Below, one piece after another: positions 46,756 to 61,139 of a stretch of DNA of 64,000 nucleotides. Origin of the DNA: Nymphaea colorata. Its lineage: Eukaryota; Streptophyta; Magnoliopsida; Nymphaeales; Nymphaeaceae. The notes beneath the pieces are model-generated. The model saw only the letters and a list, made by a program, of their open reading frames with translations, was not told the origin of the DNA and did no database searches. The DNA is taken from the NCBI RefSeq assembly GCF_008831285.2, contig NC_045138.2, positions 19,439,934 to 19,503,933 of the forward strand, read 5' to 3'. The position numbers and the translations under genes are program-made. Every line of letters starts with the position of its first letter. Position 1 is the stretch's first letter.

Positions 46756-46859
46756 GGGCCGTCCTGACTCGTTATCAATGGGAATTCCCTGTTTGTTTCT
46801 TCGGAAAAGGATTTTGTACATTGACGGTCACAAGCTTCTAGTCAGTTAACAAATTTTCA

Positions 46860-49080
46860 TTTGGCCTTAAGGCAGTAATCTAAGTCTTGTGAAGCTGTCA
46901 TATATAATTGGACTTAAGTCTACTTAGGTCTAACCTGTGAATTTAAGGTTTTAGATTGAGTTTCATGGGGCATACGCCGCACCCAGAACCCAACGTATCT
47001 CTGCTCTTGGTTGATGGTACATTTAACAATGGTTTATGGTGCTTTCAGTGGTCGACAGAAGCAGAGCCACATACTGGCTGCCCACACCAGCCATTCAATG
47101 TTTCTTTATTTTCGTAATTTGAAATATTTGTTCTGTAATATACATACTGCACCTAGATATAAAAATATGTGAATGAGTGTCCATCCAAAAATTTTTTCTA
47201 ACTACACCACTGATAATGAACTTTTTAATTTTTAGCTATCCGACAACATCCACCATCCAAAAAATTTAGATCCTTTTATTTATCTAAGTTTGAGAGGACC
47301 AGATTGTGGCCCCTACCAGCCCATGTTGGCTCTGCCTCTGCATGTATGCATGTAAGCTGTCGGCCTTCGGCTTGAGTTTGATTTGAGTACCACCTGAGCA
47401 CTATACACCTGGATTTCTACATCTCTACCGTTCCTTCTCGAATAGCCTAGTGGGCGATTCACCAAGCTTTTCCCTAAATCCGATACTCCTTTTTGTAAAA
47501 TTAATAACCAGAAATAATTCTGCAATCTTTTCGTCTTCTTGGCTCGAAACATTGAATAACTAAATTGTTTTAGATATCTCCACGATGGGAATTTCAATTA
47601 TTTTTTTGTCCTTATTTGAGCCCCAGGATATTTGGGGTCACCGGGACCTGTTTGGTAAGTATTGTTGGGAACAATGGTAAGTGTATTCATTGTGTCGTTC
47701 ATTGTCTCACATGTTAAAGGGGTATAGCATAGCTGGTCGAGCATGAAGAACACGTTGGGTGTACCTCTTGTTCGTTTTGATTCCCATAACCCTACTCTCC
47801 TAATGGCATTGGGAGCTGGGCTAAGGAGTTCTATTCAGTAGTTTTAGGACGGTACCAAACCCATGATACCCCCATTGTTTGATCATTTTGTTGGTCAATT
47901 TGGTCATATTTCCTAAGGTTTCTGAATGTAAACATGTTTGGATCCTTATATTTTACTTATTAAGGGGCAAGCTATCTTTGAGACTACAAGTAGATTTTTA
48001 GAGCTAATGTGATTCTAGAGGTTCACAAGTATCGGATCAGTTTTGAGGTCTATGTAACTCACTTTGGGACACCTGTCTAGCCAGCATAAAAATTGCCATG
48101 TGGAGACGTTCATATTGTTCCAAAGCTTAGTAATGTAATGATGTGATACTTCATGTTTGTGTATATCAATAAGATTTTAGACTTCCAAAATCTTAGAGAT
48201 TTTGTATATTTGGATTTTATCCTTATAAAATTATATTTGCAAATCAAAATAAATTAATCTACAAACAAATTTCACATGTTTTGAGTCAAGCAGATTGAGC
48301 CCATATGGTTAAGAACCAAAAAAATAAAGAAAAGGTGTTTTGCAGATTGCAATTGCAGAAAATGGTGCGAGTGCATTGCGCCCGATAGGTCCATCGATTG
48401 AACTTTTTCTAGCCACTGGGTCAAGCTGGGCTCAGTCGGAAAATATATACTGTGTTTATAACATATGTTCTTATAATATATGATTTATAAACATTACGTT
48501 TTTGTTCTATCAAATGGGACGTGGTTATGGATATTATTCTTAGATCCCATAAAAATTCAACATAATAATGCAGTGTTTCTTGGAATAAAAACATTGAATT
48601 TTCAAAACATGAAAATGTGTTCCTTGTAGAAATAACAAACATTGCATTTTTAAAACATGAACATGCATTACAAGAACATAACATTCTTCTTACCAAACAC
48701 TAAGACTTCTTAGTGGATGAGCAGATCACTTTGACCTAGTTGGATTCCTTCTTCCAGAGGGTGTTCCTTGGCTTTGACAAATGTTTAAATGTACCAGTAG
48801 AACACTCTGTCTTTGATAGTACAGTGCAAAAATTGTACTCGCAATCCATATTTTAGTCAACTTTTTATCCTTTTTTTTTTTAATCCCAATACCATTTCTT
48901 CTGAAAATCTCAGTCTCACCTACTGAGGTAGGGTAGGAGCCAAAGGAAAAAAAAATGAAATTAGGTGACAAGTTGTCCTAGATAAGGCATATTGGACAAA
49001 ATGTCCTTTGACACCCCATTTCAGCATCTCAAACAACTGATTAGACTTTAACTTGGCAACCTATGGGTGTCTTGGGCTGT
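46860..49080. other. Intergenic DNA, no supported gene
   Basis: It contains one MITE (47056-47340). The remainder is AT-rich with short, unsupported open frames. Confidence 0.35.
47056..47340. mobile_element. MITE of the GGCGGAGCCA-end family
   Basis: The left end CAGAAGCAGAGCCAC and the complement of the right end CAGAGGCAGAGCCAA match at 13 of 15 positions. The length is 285 bp and it is non-coding. No clear target duplication is seen. Confidence 0.6.
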
Positions 49081-49086
49081 CTCATG

Positions 49087-49575
49087 CTAAGTCACACGGG
49101 CAGCACCGATGCGGGTGCGGGTGCAGCACAACACAACACTCAACTTGGTCAAACCGAATCGAGTGCTGCTGACCATGCCTGTTGTTCTTTTCTCTTGTTT
49201 TTTATTTTTATTTTTTTCCCTTTTCCTAGCTTTCATTCTTTTTTTTTTCATACCCGTTGTTCTTTCTCTTTTTTTTATTTTTTTTCTCTTTTCCTATCTT
49301 TCTTTCTTTTTTTTTCCTCCTCTCACCCTTTATCTTATTTAATAAAACTTTGAATTTGTATGAAACTAAGATAACATTGATAAAAAAAAGTTTAAAAATA
49401 TAGACAAATAAAATTACTTATATAACAAATAACATATATATATAATATAATATATAATATATATATATATATGTGTGTGTGTGTGTTCTCGCCACACCCG
49501 TATCTCATCTTTTTTGGAACTTGCCGCATCCTGCACTAGCACCGGAAACCCGCACCCTACACCCATGTGACATAG
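49087..49575. mobile_element. 489-bp TIR element with 8-bp target duplication
   Basis: The ends CTAAGTCACACGGGC and (complement of the right end) CTATGTCACATGGGT match at 12 of 15 positions. The direct repeat GTCTCATG abuts both ends exactly (49079-49086 and 49576-49583). GCGGGTGCGGGTGCAGCAC near the left and its counterpart TGCACTAGCACCGG...CCCGCACCC near the right extend the inverted symmetry. The interior is T/C-rich, then (TA)n(TG)n. The 8-bp duplication suggests hAT-type transposition. Confidence 0.75.
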
Positions 49576-50136
49576 GTCTCATGAGCTCCACCCATTTCAC
49601 ATGGCTAGGGTAAGTGGCTCGTAGATGGCCGGTTGTTCGTTTGAGTGACATGGGCATCAAGTGCAAGCCTATGCAGCCTAGGAAAAGGGGAGGAAGCCCT
49701 GGACCTTCATCAAAAGTTAACAAAAATAATGAATAAATAAAAAAAAGACTAGCATGTCACCAGATCCACTCCCTCCGTATACTTCAAACACTGAGATAAA
49801 AAGAATTTCGTATTTCAATATTGACTTTCCAAACAAAGATATAAGCAAGGAATCAAACAATTTAGTTTGTATGCTGCAAACATAGACACTCATTCCTAAC
49901 TCAATAAAGAACACCGCAGAACCTTGCACTCTGACCCATTCCCATGGTGTTGCCCTCTTCAAATGGTGCAGCCAATGTTCGTATGGCATTGTCTCTTTCA
50001 AGGAGCAGGTACCTTGGAGTTGTTGTAATCAGTAAAGAAGCAAAATAGAGCACTAATGGAGGATGTCAGGTTCTCCACTCTGAGGCCAACATTTCTATGT
50101 AAGTACCAACTTTGCATTAGATATCATTAGATCTTT

Positions 50137-53100
50137 CTAATGAGCAGCTAACATTGGCAGTTCATCAGATCTTTTAGAAGGATAATCTGGAATCTCCACT
50201 GTCACTTGCAGTGGCTCTAAGGAATCAACCACATCCCTCATCAATGGCCGCGCCTTTGGGTTCTGGTTCAGACAGTGGTAGGCCAGAATTGCTGCCTTAT
50301 GCACACTCCTGACTGGGTAGTCCCCTCCTAATCTTGGGTCTATGATCCCCAGAAGACGCCTTCTCTCTCTCAAGAGCGGCCGGGCCCAATCAGCTAAACT
50401 CTGTTCTCTGCTAGGCCGGCTCTTGTCGACCGACCGTCGACCAGTGAGCAATTCCAGCAGAACAACACCATAGCTATAAACATCACTTCCGGCAGTAAGA
50501 TGACCTACTCAAGATGTGGCTTTGTCAGTTTTGGTTCTTAGTGCATGTTATTGTAGAAGTGAAACCAGGCAGCATCACCAAGGGAACTACAGAAAAAAAA
50601 AAACGAAGTAGATTCCAAGACTAAAACTACAAAGTATTTCGACAAAGAAACGTTTAACAAGATTGCCGATTGACATAAGCATGTCTGACTATCCTCTTAC
50701 TGTAACATATAAAGAAGATGTGACATGGTATAGCATGTGCCTGGAAACAGAATTTATAACATAAAGCAGTTCATCTATGACAGAAGCAAAGCTAAAGTTC
50801 AAGTTTTAGACTTTTAGTCACCATCCGGTTTGAGACCAATTTCAAGCTTTTGAATTGAGGCCAAGACTTGGGAGAGAAAATGGCAGGGTTGGGACTTGAT
50901 CCTGGGTCTTCAACTTGACATCCTTCATATTCCTTTCCTGTTACCTACTCATCACTTGTGTCCAAAACATCCGATGCAGAAGAAAACGCCAGAGTGACAT
51001 TTTACTTCCAGTATTACAACTTGTTGAATTCCATGTTTATTTGAGTGTATTTTTATGTTTTTCTGTCATTAAGGAGGCCATAGACAAACTATTTTATTGG
51101 AATTATATCAGAGAGAAGGACAGATGGCAGGAGATGCAGCCCGGATTTTATGGTAGCATCAAAAAATGCAATCACACCCAGAAGAATATTGAACTTGTTG
51201 GAACTTAGGTTAGCAACCTCTATTGAGCTCATTTGTTCAGACCCAAAAATAGATTAGCTGTAGGTAGATCAAAGCTACCATGATGTCTCAGCTACATTAC
51301 AGAAGGTTTGCAGAACAATGAAACAATTTCACCAAACCTGTCATCAAAGTTAATGGCATATCCTAAGTCATGAAGCATAAAAAGAGGAAAAAGTGCCATT
51401 AAAGTTGATAACTAATGGTATAAGAATACCTGTCCTCACGTATTCGGGAGCAGCATAACCATAAGTGCCCATTACTCGAGTAGAAACATGCGATTTATCA
51501 CCAACTGGTCCATCTTTCGCAAGTCCGAAGTCTGACAACTTTGCATTGTATTCCTGAAGCACCATCACTTTTATGGATGTCATTACGGCTCACAGGAAAC
51601 AACAGGAACCTCCTTGTTCAAAAGTTTTTATAAAAGAACACTAAAACAGAACGTGCAAAGCACTGACCATGTCCAGCAAGATATTTGATGTCTTAAAATC
51701 GCGATATATAACTGGTTTTTCGGATTCATGGAGGAAGGCAAGACCTCTTGCGGCTCCCAAAGCGATCTTCATCCTGGCTGCCCAGGAAAGCGGAACCAAA
51801 AACCCTGCAGTAATGACAGAAGCGATCAGATTAGGTGTAAGAAATTCTACTTGCAGTAAATCCAGCAGTTTGTGTGTAGAAACGTTAGAAAGGAAATCGT
51901 CGGTGATCACAAGAGCTAGAAATGGTAGGTGAAGGTGTTATATGGTCATCATAACAAATATTCTGTAATAGGAGTGCTCAGGAACATGTAATTATTCGTG
52001 GCTACATCAACAGAAGCTGGTATTTCTGTAGTTCTGAAGAAAAATAATCCCATCTACTTGGTCTGCTAAACTATCGCCACCATAAGGAATTAGAAGATAA
52101 TCATGTTGGCTGGTGATCAGGTAACAATATGGATCGAGCAGAGACTATGTCCTGTAAAGGGAATTTCTCTTCCTAGTTTAAGTTCAGAATTTCAGCTTTT
52201 ACAGAAAGAACATCCTAATTCTGCGCAACAAATTGAGATAAAAGAGCTAGACAAATGATGGCAATTACTTGAAAATAAGATATTTTCGACACTTCCACGA
52301 GCCATGTACTCATAAATCAATACCCTGTGATCGTCCTCACAGCAGTAGCCAATAAGTTTCACCAAATTTGGGTGTGAAAACTGCCCCAGAAATATGACCT
52401 CTGCCTGCAACTCAAAAGGAAATCTGCACTTCAATACACTTAGAGAGCATAGGCAGACTTGGAAGATGAAAAAAATAGCATAAAAACGTACCAGCCATTC
52501 TCTATGGCCTTGAAAACTTTTCTCCCCATCATGAACCTTCACAGCAACATCCAGTGGCTCAAGCCCCTCCCTCATGCCTTTCGGGATAGATCCTCTGTAC
52601 ACACTCCCAAATCCTCCTTCACCCAAAACCCGATCTCGCTTAAAATTTGCAGTGATATTCTTCAGCTCAATGAATGTGAACACAATCAAAGGGTTAGCCG
52701 CTGAGTTTTTACGCAAATCTTCAACTTCTTTGGGATTGGTTGGGTATTTCTCGTCATCCTTCTCACCTGTCACCTGTGGTGAACTCTGTATTGTTGGAGA
52801 TTCTGCAAACAGGAAGGTTCTTCAAGTTACTTGAGGCAGATGTGTATTATACAAAGAAAAAGGCAATCATAAACCCTCATTTTCCCTCTGACACGGTATA
52901 ATTTCAAAGCTCAAAACTTGCATCCACTACCAGGGTCAGATCTTAGTTCTTTCTTCTTTTCAAGAGCTATACATAACTGAATTTTGTTCAAAAACGAGCG
53001 ACAACGCTGCTGCAACTTAATTAACCAAAGGAGAAAGCAAAGACTGGTTAAGGAGCTAGGTATGACGATAGGACAGGCATGAGAAAAAGAGGTCTGGAGC

Positions 53101-53500
53101 TCACAAGGATTGCAGAAGAGGAAAAGAGGAAAGGTCACTAGAACAACTGAAACTTTCAACTTGTTTCATTAAAAGGTATATTGGAAAAAAACCAACTAAG
53201 AGAAAGGAAAAGCCGGAAAATAAAAACTAAAAAACCGAATTCAAGCGGATTAGAACGAAAAGGGAGGAAAAAGATCCGAAGGAAAAAAAGGACCAGAAAG
53301 ACTGAAATTCTAACTTGTCACAGTCCAACGCATATTAGACAAAACCAACTGCCAAAAACATCAGAAAAGAACAAAAAAATCAAAATCAAACTAAAACCAG
53401 AAAGAGAAAAAAGGAAGAACAAGAAGAATAGCTCACCTGATTTTGGCTTAGAAGGTGCACCCCAAAGATAAGAATTCAACCCAGAAAAACAGTTTCCCAT
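50137..53500 (-). CDS. PBL16: Receptor-like cytoplasmic kinase VII, PBL16-like
   Basis: This is a Ser/Thr kinase of the PBS1-like family, which acts under plasma-membrane receptors in immune and growth signalling (family knowledge). The six exons 53500-53437, 52802-52492, 52404-52269, 51804-51668, 51553-51430 and 50504-50137 are all GT-AG and sum to 1140 nt (379 residues). MGNCFS at the N-terminus provides Gly2 for myristoylation and Cys4 for palmitoylation. [17 protein letters not shown] precedes the kinase domain. Visible motifs are [10 protein letters not shown] (about 81-90), VAVK with Lys110, the catalytic loop [10 protein letters not shown] with Asp206 (an RD-type loop), DFG at 224-226, and an activation segment with [15 protein letters not shown]. 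Near-identity to Arabidopsis At5g56460 (PBL16) as I recall it, including HREWLAEVIFLG and [15 protein letters not shown], supports the name. No lesion is visible. Confidence 0.93.
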
Positions 53501-53699
53501 CAAGAAAGAGAAAGAAAAAAGAAAAAAAAACACCGAACACTCTCAAGAACTCGTTACAGATCCTCACTCCCCCAGTTCCTGTTTTTCCTTTGCTTTTGGT
53601 GAATACTTCAACCCCACCAACGTCGTCTTTTACACCAAGCATGCAATTCTTTCTCCTCAACTGAAGTCACGAGCCATCAGGAGAACACCACTTGTATAA

Positions 53700-55040
53700 C
53701 TCACTAAAGGACTCTGAGACAGTGCGTTTGCGTTTCGTATCTAGTAGGAAATAATGATGGTGGCAATGGATATGCGTCATATATTCACAAGACCGCGAGG
53801 AATCAAAAGCCTCCGCTGATCTTCGTTCAATATCAGTACCGACGTCAAAAGTAGTAGAAGATAAATGACTTGTAAAGGAAAGAAGAAGGAAAAGGAATAG
53901 AGAGAGATTGTCTTCCGTAGAACAATTTTCTACGGCAAATTTTGAATGTTTCAACCTTCTTCATTTGCAGATCTGACTTTAAAATTGAAGTTTTGCTTTT
54001 CCTAATGAGCTTTTTGGGATTCTTCATGGGAAAATTGCATTTTTTGGATAAAAGAAATTAATGAATCTTGATATTAATGTTTTATATCTCTGGTCATCGC
54101 GGAGGAGAGACATCGAGTCCTATAATTAGGAATCGCGTCGGGAGATCCAACTAGCATTTGGGTCGAGATTCTGGTCACTGCCAATTATATGAATTGCTAT
54201 TTGGATTAAGACCTAGGATTCAAATTATTATATTTGTATAATTCATAAAATAAATTGATTAAGTAAATATAAAGATCATGTAAACTGATTATAAGGAGTT
54301 AAATGAGTTTGAATGATAGTTCATAAAATGTCACATACAAAATTACCATTTAGAAAAGTGAATAATACGTATTTTTGAACTTTGAAAAATTAATTTACAT
54401 GTCACCCGATGTAAGTTCTTAGATAATTTACAAGTGTTTTATACATAACAGCTTAAAGTATGTGATTTGTTTATTAACTTAGTTGGTGGTTCATAAAATA
54501 TACAAAATTCATTTTTAAAAAACTGAATTATACTTTTGTCGTCTGTATTTTTAGAAAAAAAATATAAATGACAACAATGAAGCATCAACAAAGTTGTTCA
54601 AAAGCTCACAATCAGTTTACATAGGTTAAAATTTGCTAAGGTCGTGTTTTCTTAATAAGTAGACTAGATAAATATCAAACTATGTAATTCCTAACTTGTG
54701 CAATAGTTTATAAAATATTATGCGCAACTTTCTTTTTCTATAAACAAATTATAGCTGGTGCTTTCACTTTCAAATGTAATTTTACATGTGAAACATTAGA
54801 AATCGCACATCATTCAAATTTGATGGAAATTCACAGGTCACAATTAATCTATATACTCCATATTTCTACTATTTTTTTAAACTTTTTTACCACCCACAAG
54901 AAAAGATCTCTCAACTCGGAAGGCATGCATGCTTAAGACTAAGATGCTTAAGTTGGTTTTGAAATCAAATTGTGCTCTGAGGGATTCAAAAAAACTGGGC
55001 CGGATCACATCAATTTAGTTTCATTTGTTAATGAAGCAAT
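53700..55040. other. Upstream of the PBL16-like gene; AT-rich, no gene seen
   Basis: 53501-53700 is probably 5' leader and promoter of the kinase. Beyond it the DNA is AT-rich with no recognisable coding or repeat structure up to the (TA)n-bounded elements. Confidence 0.35.
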
Positions 55041-55050
55041 TAAAAATTGA

Positions 55051-55262
55051 ATGTATATATACATATATAAGAAAATTAAACAATGATTTTACCTTTTTAG
55101 AGTCACCCAGCTATCTAATAAAGACCATATGATCCATTATGATGAACAATTAAAAGAAAAATAAAAAGAAAAAGTTGATGAACATTTTAATCATTAGTAT
55201 TAGTATCAGTTTTAACCTTTTTCTCCTTGTTTTTCTCCCAATCATCCATCAACATTAAATGG

Positions 55263-55286
<24 letters not shown>
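55051..55286. mobile_element. Micron-like element, first of two adjacent copies
   Basis: It is bounded by ATGTATATATACATATATA at 55051 and (TA)n at 55263-55286. Near the left end, ACCTTTTTAGAGTCACCC matches the subterminal palindrome of the element at 15858 (complement GGTGACTCTAAAAAG). The right half has TTTTTCTCCCAATCATCCATCAACATT, like the other copies. Confidence 0.5.
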
Positions 55287-55299
<13 letters not shown>

Positions 55300-55541
55300 G
55301 TTGATTCTAGCTTTTTAAAATTACCTAGTCATGTAATCAAGTGTTTGATTCAACATTACGGACAATTAAGAAAAAGACAAAGAGTAAAATGTAATAAGTA
55401 TTTTCACCATCTATTATTAAATCACACATTTTTTTCTCACTATTTTTCTCTCAACCATCATCTACTTCAGATCAACGGTCCTGGTCTATGGCTGGAATAC
55501 ATATGCATAAATGTGTGTGTGTATATATATATATATATATA
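55287..55541. mobile_element. Micron-like element, second adjacent copy
   Basis: It starts (TA)n(CA)n then GTTGATTCTAGCTTTTTAAAA and ends TCTCTCAACCATCATCTACTTCA...(TG)n(TA)n. Both ends match the reverse complement of the element at 15858-16090 (TAGATAGACGGTTGAGAAAAA on one side, CTAGCTTTTTAGAGTC on the other). It shares the central TA tract with its left neighbour. Confidence 0.55.
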
Positions 55542-56764
55542 AATTTCCACTTTCCACACATTTGGTGAAGAAAGCATGACTTTCTCGAGTAGCGTATGGA
55601 TGACCGCCAAAAAACAAAGTATTTTGTGAAATTCAAGTTTTGAGAAAAAATAATTTTTCTGGCTAACTTGTTTAAGTGAAGAATCAAAACTCCCAATTTT
55701 ATTTGAAGAACCCAGGAGGAGAAAGGTTTTCGAAACAAGGCCCTTCGACTTCGATTGGAAGGAAGCCGTCGTTTGGGCTGCAAGAATACTGTTTTCCCAT
55801 GGAAAACTAAACCAGTACTGGCAAAGGACCCTTTTTCCTATTCAGTTGTCAATTTCCATGGAAATGCTCGGAAAATGACAGACCTGACATGAACAGAATC
55901 TGTGTGCTAAAACCCTCGAAACGAGCATGCCCTATTACAATTCCATGAAGATATTTCGGAGGTGGTTGATATCAGTATTGCAATCTACAAGAAACTTATT
56001 CTTATTATGATTATTATATGATATAATAATAAGATACGTACCCAGCAGGCGATACTGGTGCAACTTGATGTTGTACTCGTCATATTCAAGTACAAAAGTT
56101 CGAATTAGGAACCATACGTCACCATGCAAATTTCACAGACATGGTGTCAACAATGGCCCAACAACCATCCATCAAATGCATGGTTATGTCATGTTGATGT
56201 CAGACTCTTTGTTTCATTTCATATTACTTTCTCCTTTATTTTTATACTCCAATTTTTAGGATAATTTTTTAATTTTTTAAAAGTTTACTATATTTTCACT
56301 TTTTTCCTCAAGCTGGTCATCATATAGCGGAGAAAAACCTTGCCATTTAAAATGGAAATATGATATTTATGACTATGGTTGAAACAAGATCCCAAACACA
56401 ACTTGACTGTGCTAGACAAATGTTATTCACATTTCTTGCAAGAGCATACATGATCTTAACTTTTCAAGAACGGTGTACATTCACTTTGTTTTCTAATTCC
56501 TAAGGAGCCAATCGGCCTTAGTAACTTGTGCAAGTGTTCTATAAATCTATCTTAAATATTGGGGCAGATTTGTAAACCGTTTGCTCAATTGATCATGAAA
56601 CTGCTCCAAATGAAACACACAGACATTATTCCTCATGCCAAATGGCACCTACATATTCCTATGGTTTCTCCTCATAATGACTATTTAGGAAAATGGAAGA
56701 CTATACAGACAAGCAAAAGCAAAAGTGTAGCATTCTTTTCTTCGCTACTTCCACTAACATTAAG

Positions 56765-57200
56765 GATCAATGAAATTAGGGATGTCAAGAGAACTGATTT
56801 TGATCAGAATATCCAATGAAAAAGCTTCAAAATAGTCAGATATGAAAAAAAAAAGAATGGAACATCTGATAGAGAAATCTAACTTTGTTTAGACTTAAGA
56901 AATGACTTCTGATCAGTATCCAGATTCAATTTTAACTAAATATCTGATGTGAAACGGATTTCCCTCCAAATTTGGATTTAGTTTTAAATTAATAATTTTT
57001 GTCCAATATACATACATTTTGAAAGCCAGTTTTCAATCTATGATAATGCGATTTGGCTTTATATTTAAAGTTTGGATCCAAACTTGGTTGTGGGTTTAAA
57101 ATTCGGATTTTAGATTACATGCAAATTCCAAATTTGAAAATTGGATTTGGAAATGATATATAGGCTTTTTCATTCACATCCAAATCTGGATCTGTGAACA
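56765..57200. repeat. Interspersed repeat beginning TTAGGGATGTCAA
   Basis: ATTAGGGATGTCAAGAGAAC opens a stretch rich in TTTGGATTTAGTTTTAAAT, AGTTTGGATCC and AAATTCGGATTTTAG words. The sequence at 46080-46095 ends with the complementary TTGACATCCCTAA. Similar word usage occurs at 20850-21300 and 34030-34250. I infer a dispersed MITE-like family; the right end is not defined. Confidence 0.4.
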
Positions 57201-60200
57201 TCAAATAAATCAGATATGATAAAGGAACAGGTACATCAACTTAAAATATGGCAGGCAATTATTGGTCCAGATTCCTTAATTTGTAATTTGTCGGCGTTAC
57301 TTTGCCGGATGAATAATGGCTCGAGGAAACATTTCTTTCATTTGGCAAGCTGGGTTAGACAGACTCCTATCATATTATGCCAACAGAGCACCACTAGGTA
57401 TCCTTTGATCCTACATTGTCTCAAAGAGACAGGTAGCAATATTTTTTGTTTCTAACATGAACAAAAGTGAGCTCAAAGGTGAGATTTGGTTGCACTTCAG
57501 ACTCTGTAAAACCCCGTGGCTAGTTTAGCTCACCTAACGATTTGGCATTAAACTATAGTCATAGCTCTATATATTGAGGAATATTTCAAAGCTGTATATA
57601 TGCCCTATAGTATACATGGTCAGGCTGAAAGTTTGGTCATCAGTTTGATTTTTGTAGTTGCTGAACTACAAACGATAACATAGCAAGTGTTACTCTCGAG
57701 TACGTTCACCTGTGCCCTGAAGTAGCCTGGGACCCTAGATCAAGCAAGGGAAGGAGAGGTTTTAGCTTTTTCAGAGTATCTTTTTCTTAAAGGAATGTAT
57801 GTATTAACCAAAAGATGATCCAGACTTGGAAGTATTAACGTAGAACAGTTTGGAAGTCATTTATGATCAAGCCGCCATTGATAAATGTTTGGTCATGTTC
57901 TTTTGTGAACATGGTCTGCAGTTCTGGTATATATTAACATTTAGTAGGTTGGACGCTGGGCCAGACCAACGACAGACTTCAAGCTGTAGATAGTGGAACA
58001 GGGCCAAGTCACAGTACATCTTTTAATGAGCCCTGGTCTCTGGTCTGACTCGATAAGAGTCCATAAGTACAAAGAGAAGTGGCCCATGGCCTCATAGTAA
58101 GCATGTTGTGCTGGGACCAGGACCAGGACCAGGACCAGTTGTGTTGGTTAGATGAGTTCATATTCAGCATTTTTCAATTATATAAGCGCGGCTGAACCAA
58201 CCCACTGTCAACTCCCTTCTGGATCAATCCGAGTTCCTATCTTCAGTGGCAGAACTAGGTGTGAGCATGTGGGGCAGCTGCCCACTCGGATCCACTTGTT
58301 TTTGAAAGTTGAGGGAGGGCCTACCCAAGAAAGGTCATGTTTGTTTGGGATCCATTGTGAAAGCTTATGGAAAGAAAATAGCTAGAAATGTCCTAAATGA
58401 TCTGTGGTGTTTGAGTCAAATTTAACCATAGCGATCAACTGCATATATTGATGAAAAAACAATCTTTAATCATTAAGGGGTTGTTTGATAGCTGAAACAT
58501 TATGTAAGTATTTTATGAATCTGCTCAAAAGCAGATTCATTGACTTCTAAAATTAAAGGCAAATTCATGGAATACCTAACAAACGATACCAAAAAGCATC
58601 ATATCTCAAGAAGGAACTACCAGTTATTATAAAAATCGGGCTTCCAAACATTTCTTGAAATGCTAACTTATAAATTAATTCTTGGTAGTTGGAATGTGCT
58701 TATTAGATTTAACAACTAGAAACCAATAAATGTGTCATCTCTCAATAAAAATTCAACAACTTCATATCTTTTTGAGCTACTGGCCTGAAAACGACGTGCC
58801 GGAGAAACATGGAAGCAAACAAATTAAACGAAAATTTTGTCATCCGATAACATTCGGTACATAAACTAATATATTTGATGTGTATTACATTTTGAATAAT
58901 TAATTTTCAAAAAAGGTCCCGTGAATACACTGCATTACCATGTGTTGTTAGCCGTTCACACGAATACATTTTTGAATACATGGGATGGTAGCCAAAGAAT
59001 GGCATATATGCCGTCGAAACTTCAAACTCCTCTACGTGTCCAACATTCAATTCTTAATGATCTACATGATGCATGCATCTAATTAATGCATATCTACTCA
59101 TGAAATTCAAAGATAGTTGAACGGTCGCCAGGAATAATTAATGAGAGAGAGAGGGGGAGAGAGAGAGAGAGAGAGAGATTAGTTTTTAACTAGAAGGGGA
59201 TGATTACTTTATAAATTAATCTTAGCAAATTGGGCAATGCGGCGTATAAGATGATGCAATTGCTCCTATAAAATATTAACTTCCACAGTCTTAAAAGCGA
59301 TGCTTGTAACATTCATGGTGCCCTCCACCAATCTTTGTTAAATAGTGAATTAACATGACTAGGACATCGACTCATAGATGGCTATTTCGGGGAGTCGGTG
59401 ATCTTCTCAAGATCTAGTGGGAAGAAAACTTCAGGATTTCCAAACAACTGGCGCATGTAAGCAGTAAATTCCTACTTGCTAAAGCCAACATCACGTGATA
59501 AGATCTGCCAAATTGATATGGCATCACGAGTTTGATTCCACATGCATCATAATTCGCAATTTGAAGCAGAAGACGGCGGCTTACTGTTCTTATAAAAAGG
59601 AGAAAAAGTCTGTTCAATTACCGCATCGTCTCTGCGGGAGGGAGGATAGTAGAACTTTTTTCTACCAATTGGGTTTGATGACTTGATCTGCCATTGTACG
59701 AGCAGTGATAATCCCTACGTAAGAATCAGGGAAGGATCCTTTTGAGCAGATCTTATTCTACTTTATTCTAACTGCTGAGAGACGAATTATTTATCTAAAC
59801 ATAAAAAAAAAACACAAGTCATGAAACGAAACTGCATGTTTATCTTTTCCAACTATTGTAATATGTGTGATCATAAGCCAAACTGCCCAATTAATTATTT
59901 CCAAGTTTCATGGTTTCGCTTTCACATGCACATCTACTTGTGAATTTAATGAAATTTCTATTCGAGGGTGCAATAATTCTCTTGACCTAGGTGTGATTAC
60001 CTGCCTACTAAAAAAATCATGTCTAATAAAGAAAGACGGGGGGACCTAGTGAGTGTGACAATCTAAACCTGAATTGCTCATACACGATTTAGTTCAGATC
60101 CAGCTGAATCTCCAACAAGTGAAACCATACAATTATAATATAATCAATGTAATACAATGACAATACAACGAATTTGATTTATTTTTCACATTTTTGGACT

Positions 60201-61082
60201 TAAACTAGACATAGAGGGGCAGCCAAGCAATTTTCTTTCGTTGCGTTTTTGTATGACAACTAAATTTAAAGCACCTTTTTCGAAATTTTTTTGTGAAATA
60301 ATCTTCTTTTTTTTCTTTTACATTAAAAAGGTCAAAATTTAAGAATAATTTCAGGTTGAGAATTTATCTAATATAGGCTTTCGTAAGCCATATAAATGTT
60401 TCTGATAAAGGCAGGAGATCAACCGAGCACCGACAGGTCGGGAAAATGATTTGGCTTCCTTTGTTCTGTATATGCATCGACAAATAAACTAAGAGAATGT
60501 TCATAGGCAGTGCTATCTTCCTTGTAGCTTCTGTCATATCCTTTTGTTTTGCTTTGTGCGTGCTTCTTTTTTTTTCCCCTTCTTTCTTTCTTCAATCATA
60601 TCATGGGTGAAATCTTGACTTAGTTACTTCGAGAATATTGGGGATCTTGAAGGCATAAACAAACAAATATGCTATACATGCCAAAAACATAAAAATCGAT
60701 TGTGCTTAATGTTGACTAATTCGCGAAAGCATACTATGTCCATCACAAATGTGGAAAAAGACTCAGTGGGCCCTTTAGAGCTTGCAAGGGTTTGGCACTA
60801 AATCTTTTAGGATGACATAGAGGAGACCATACAATAGAGTTTTTCCTAAGTCATGTGCCTGAGGGACCATAACTCTATTTATAGACTTAAGAGGTCCAAA
60901 AGATGGTTTTGTCTATCATATACCAGATATAAATCCTCTTTGGTTTTATACACAATGATCTATACTAAATGAGATGATACAAATCCCTACTTATTAGATC
61001 ACCTTAAATTGGTTTTATTTATCTATATAACCTGTAATGTACGATAATCAACATATGTATAGGCTCACTATATAGATTTCTT

Positions 61083-61088
<6 letters not shown>

Positions 61089-61136
<48 letters not shown>
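61089..61136. repeat. (CT)n microsatellite
   Basis: Twenty-four uninterrupted CT units. Confidence 0.95.
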
Positions 61137-61139
<3 letters not shown>

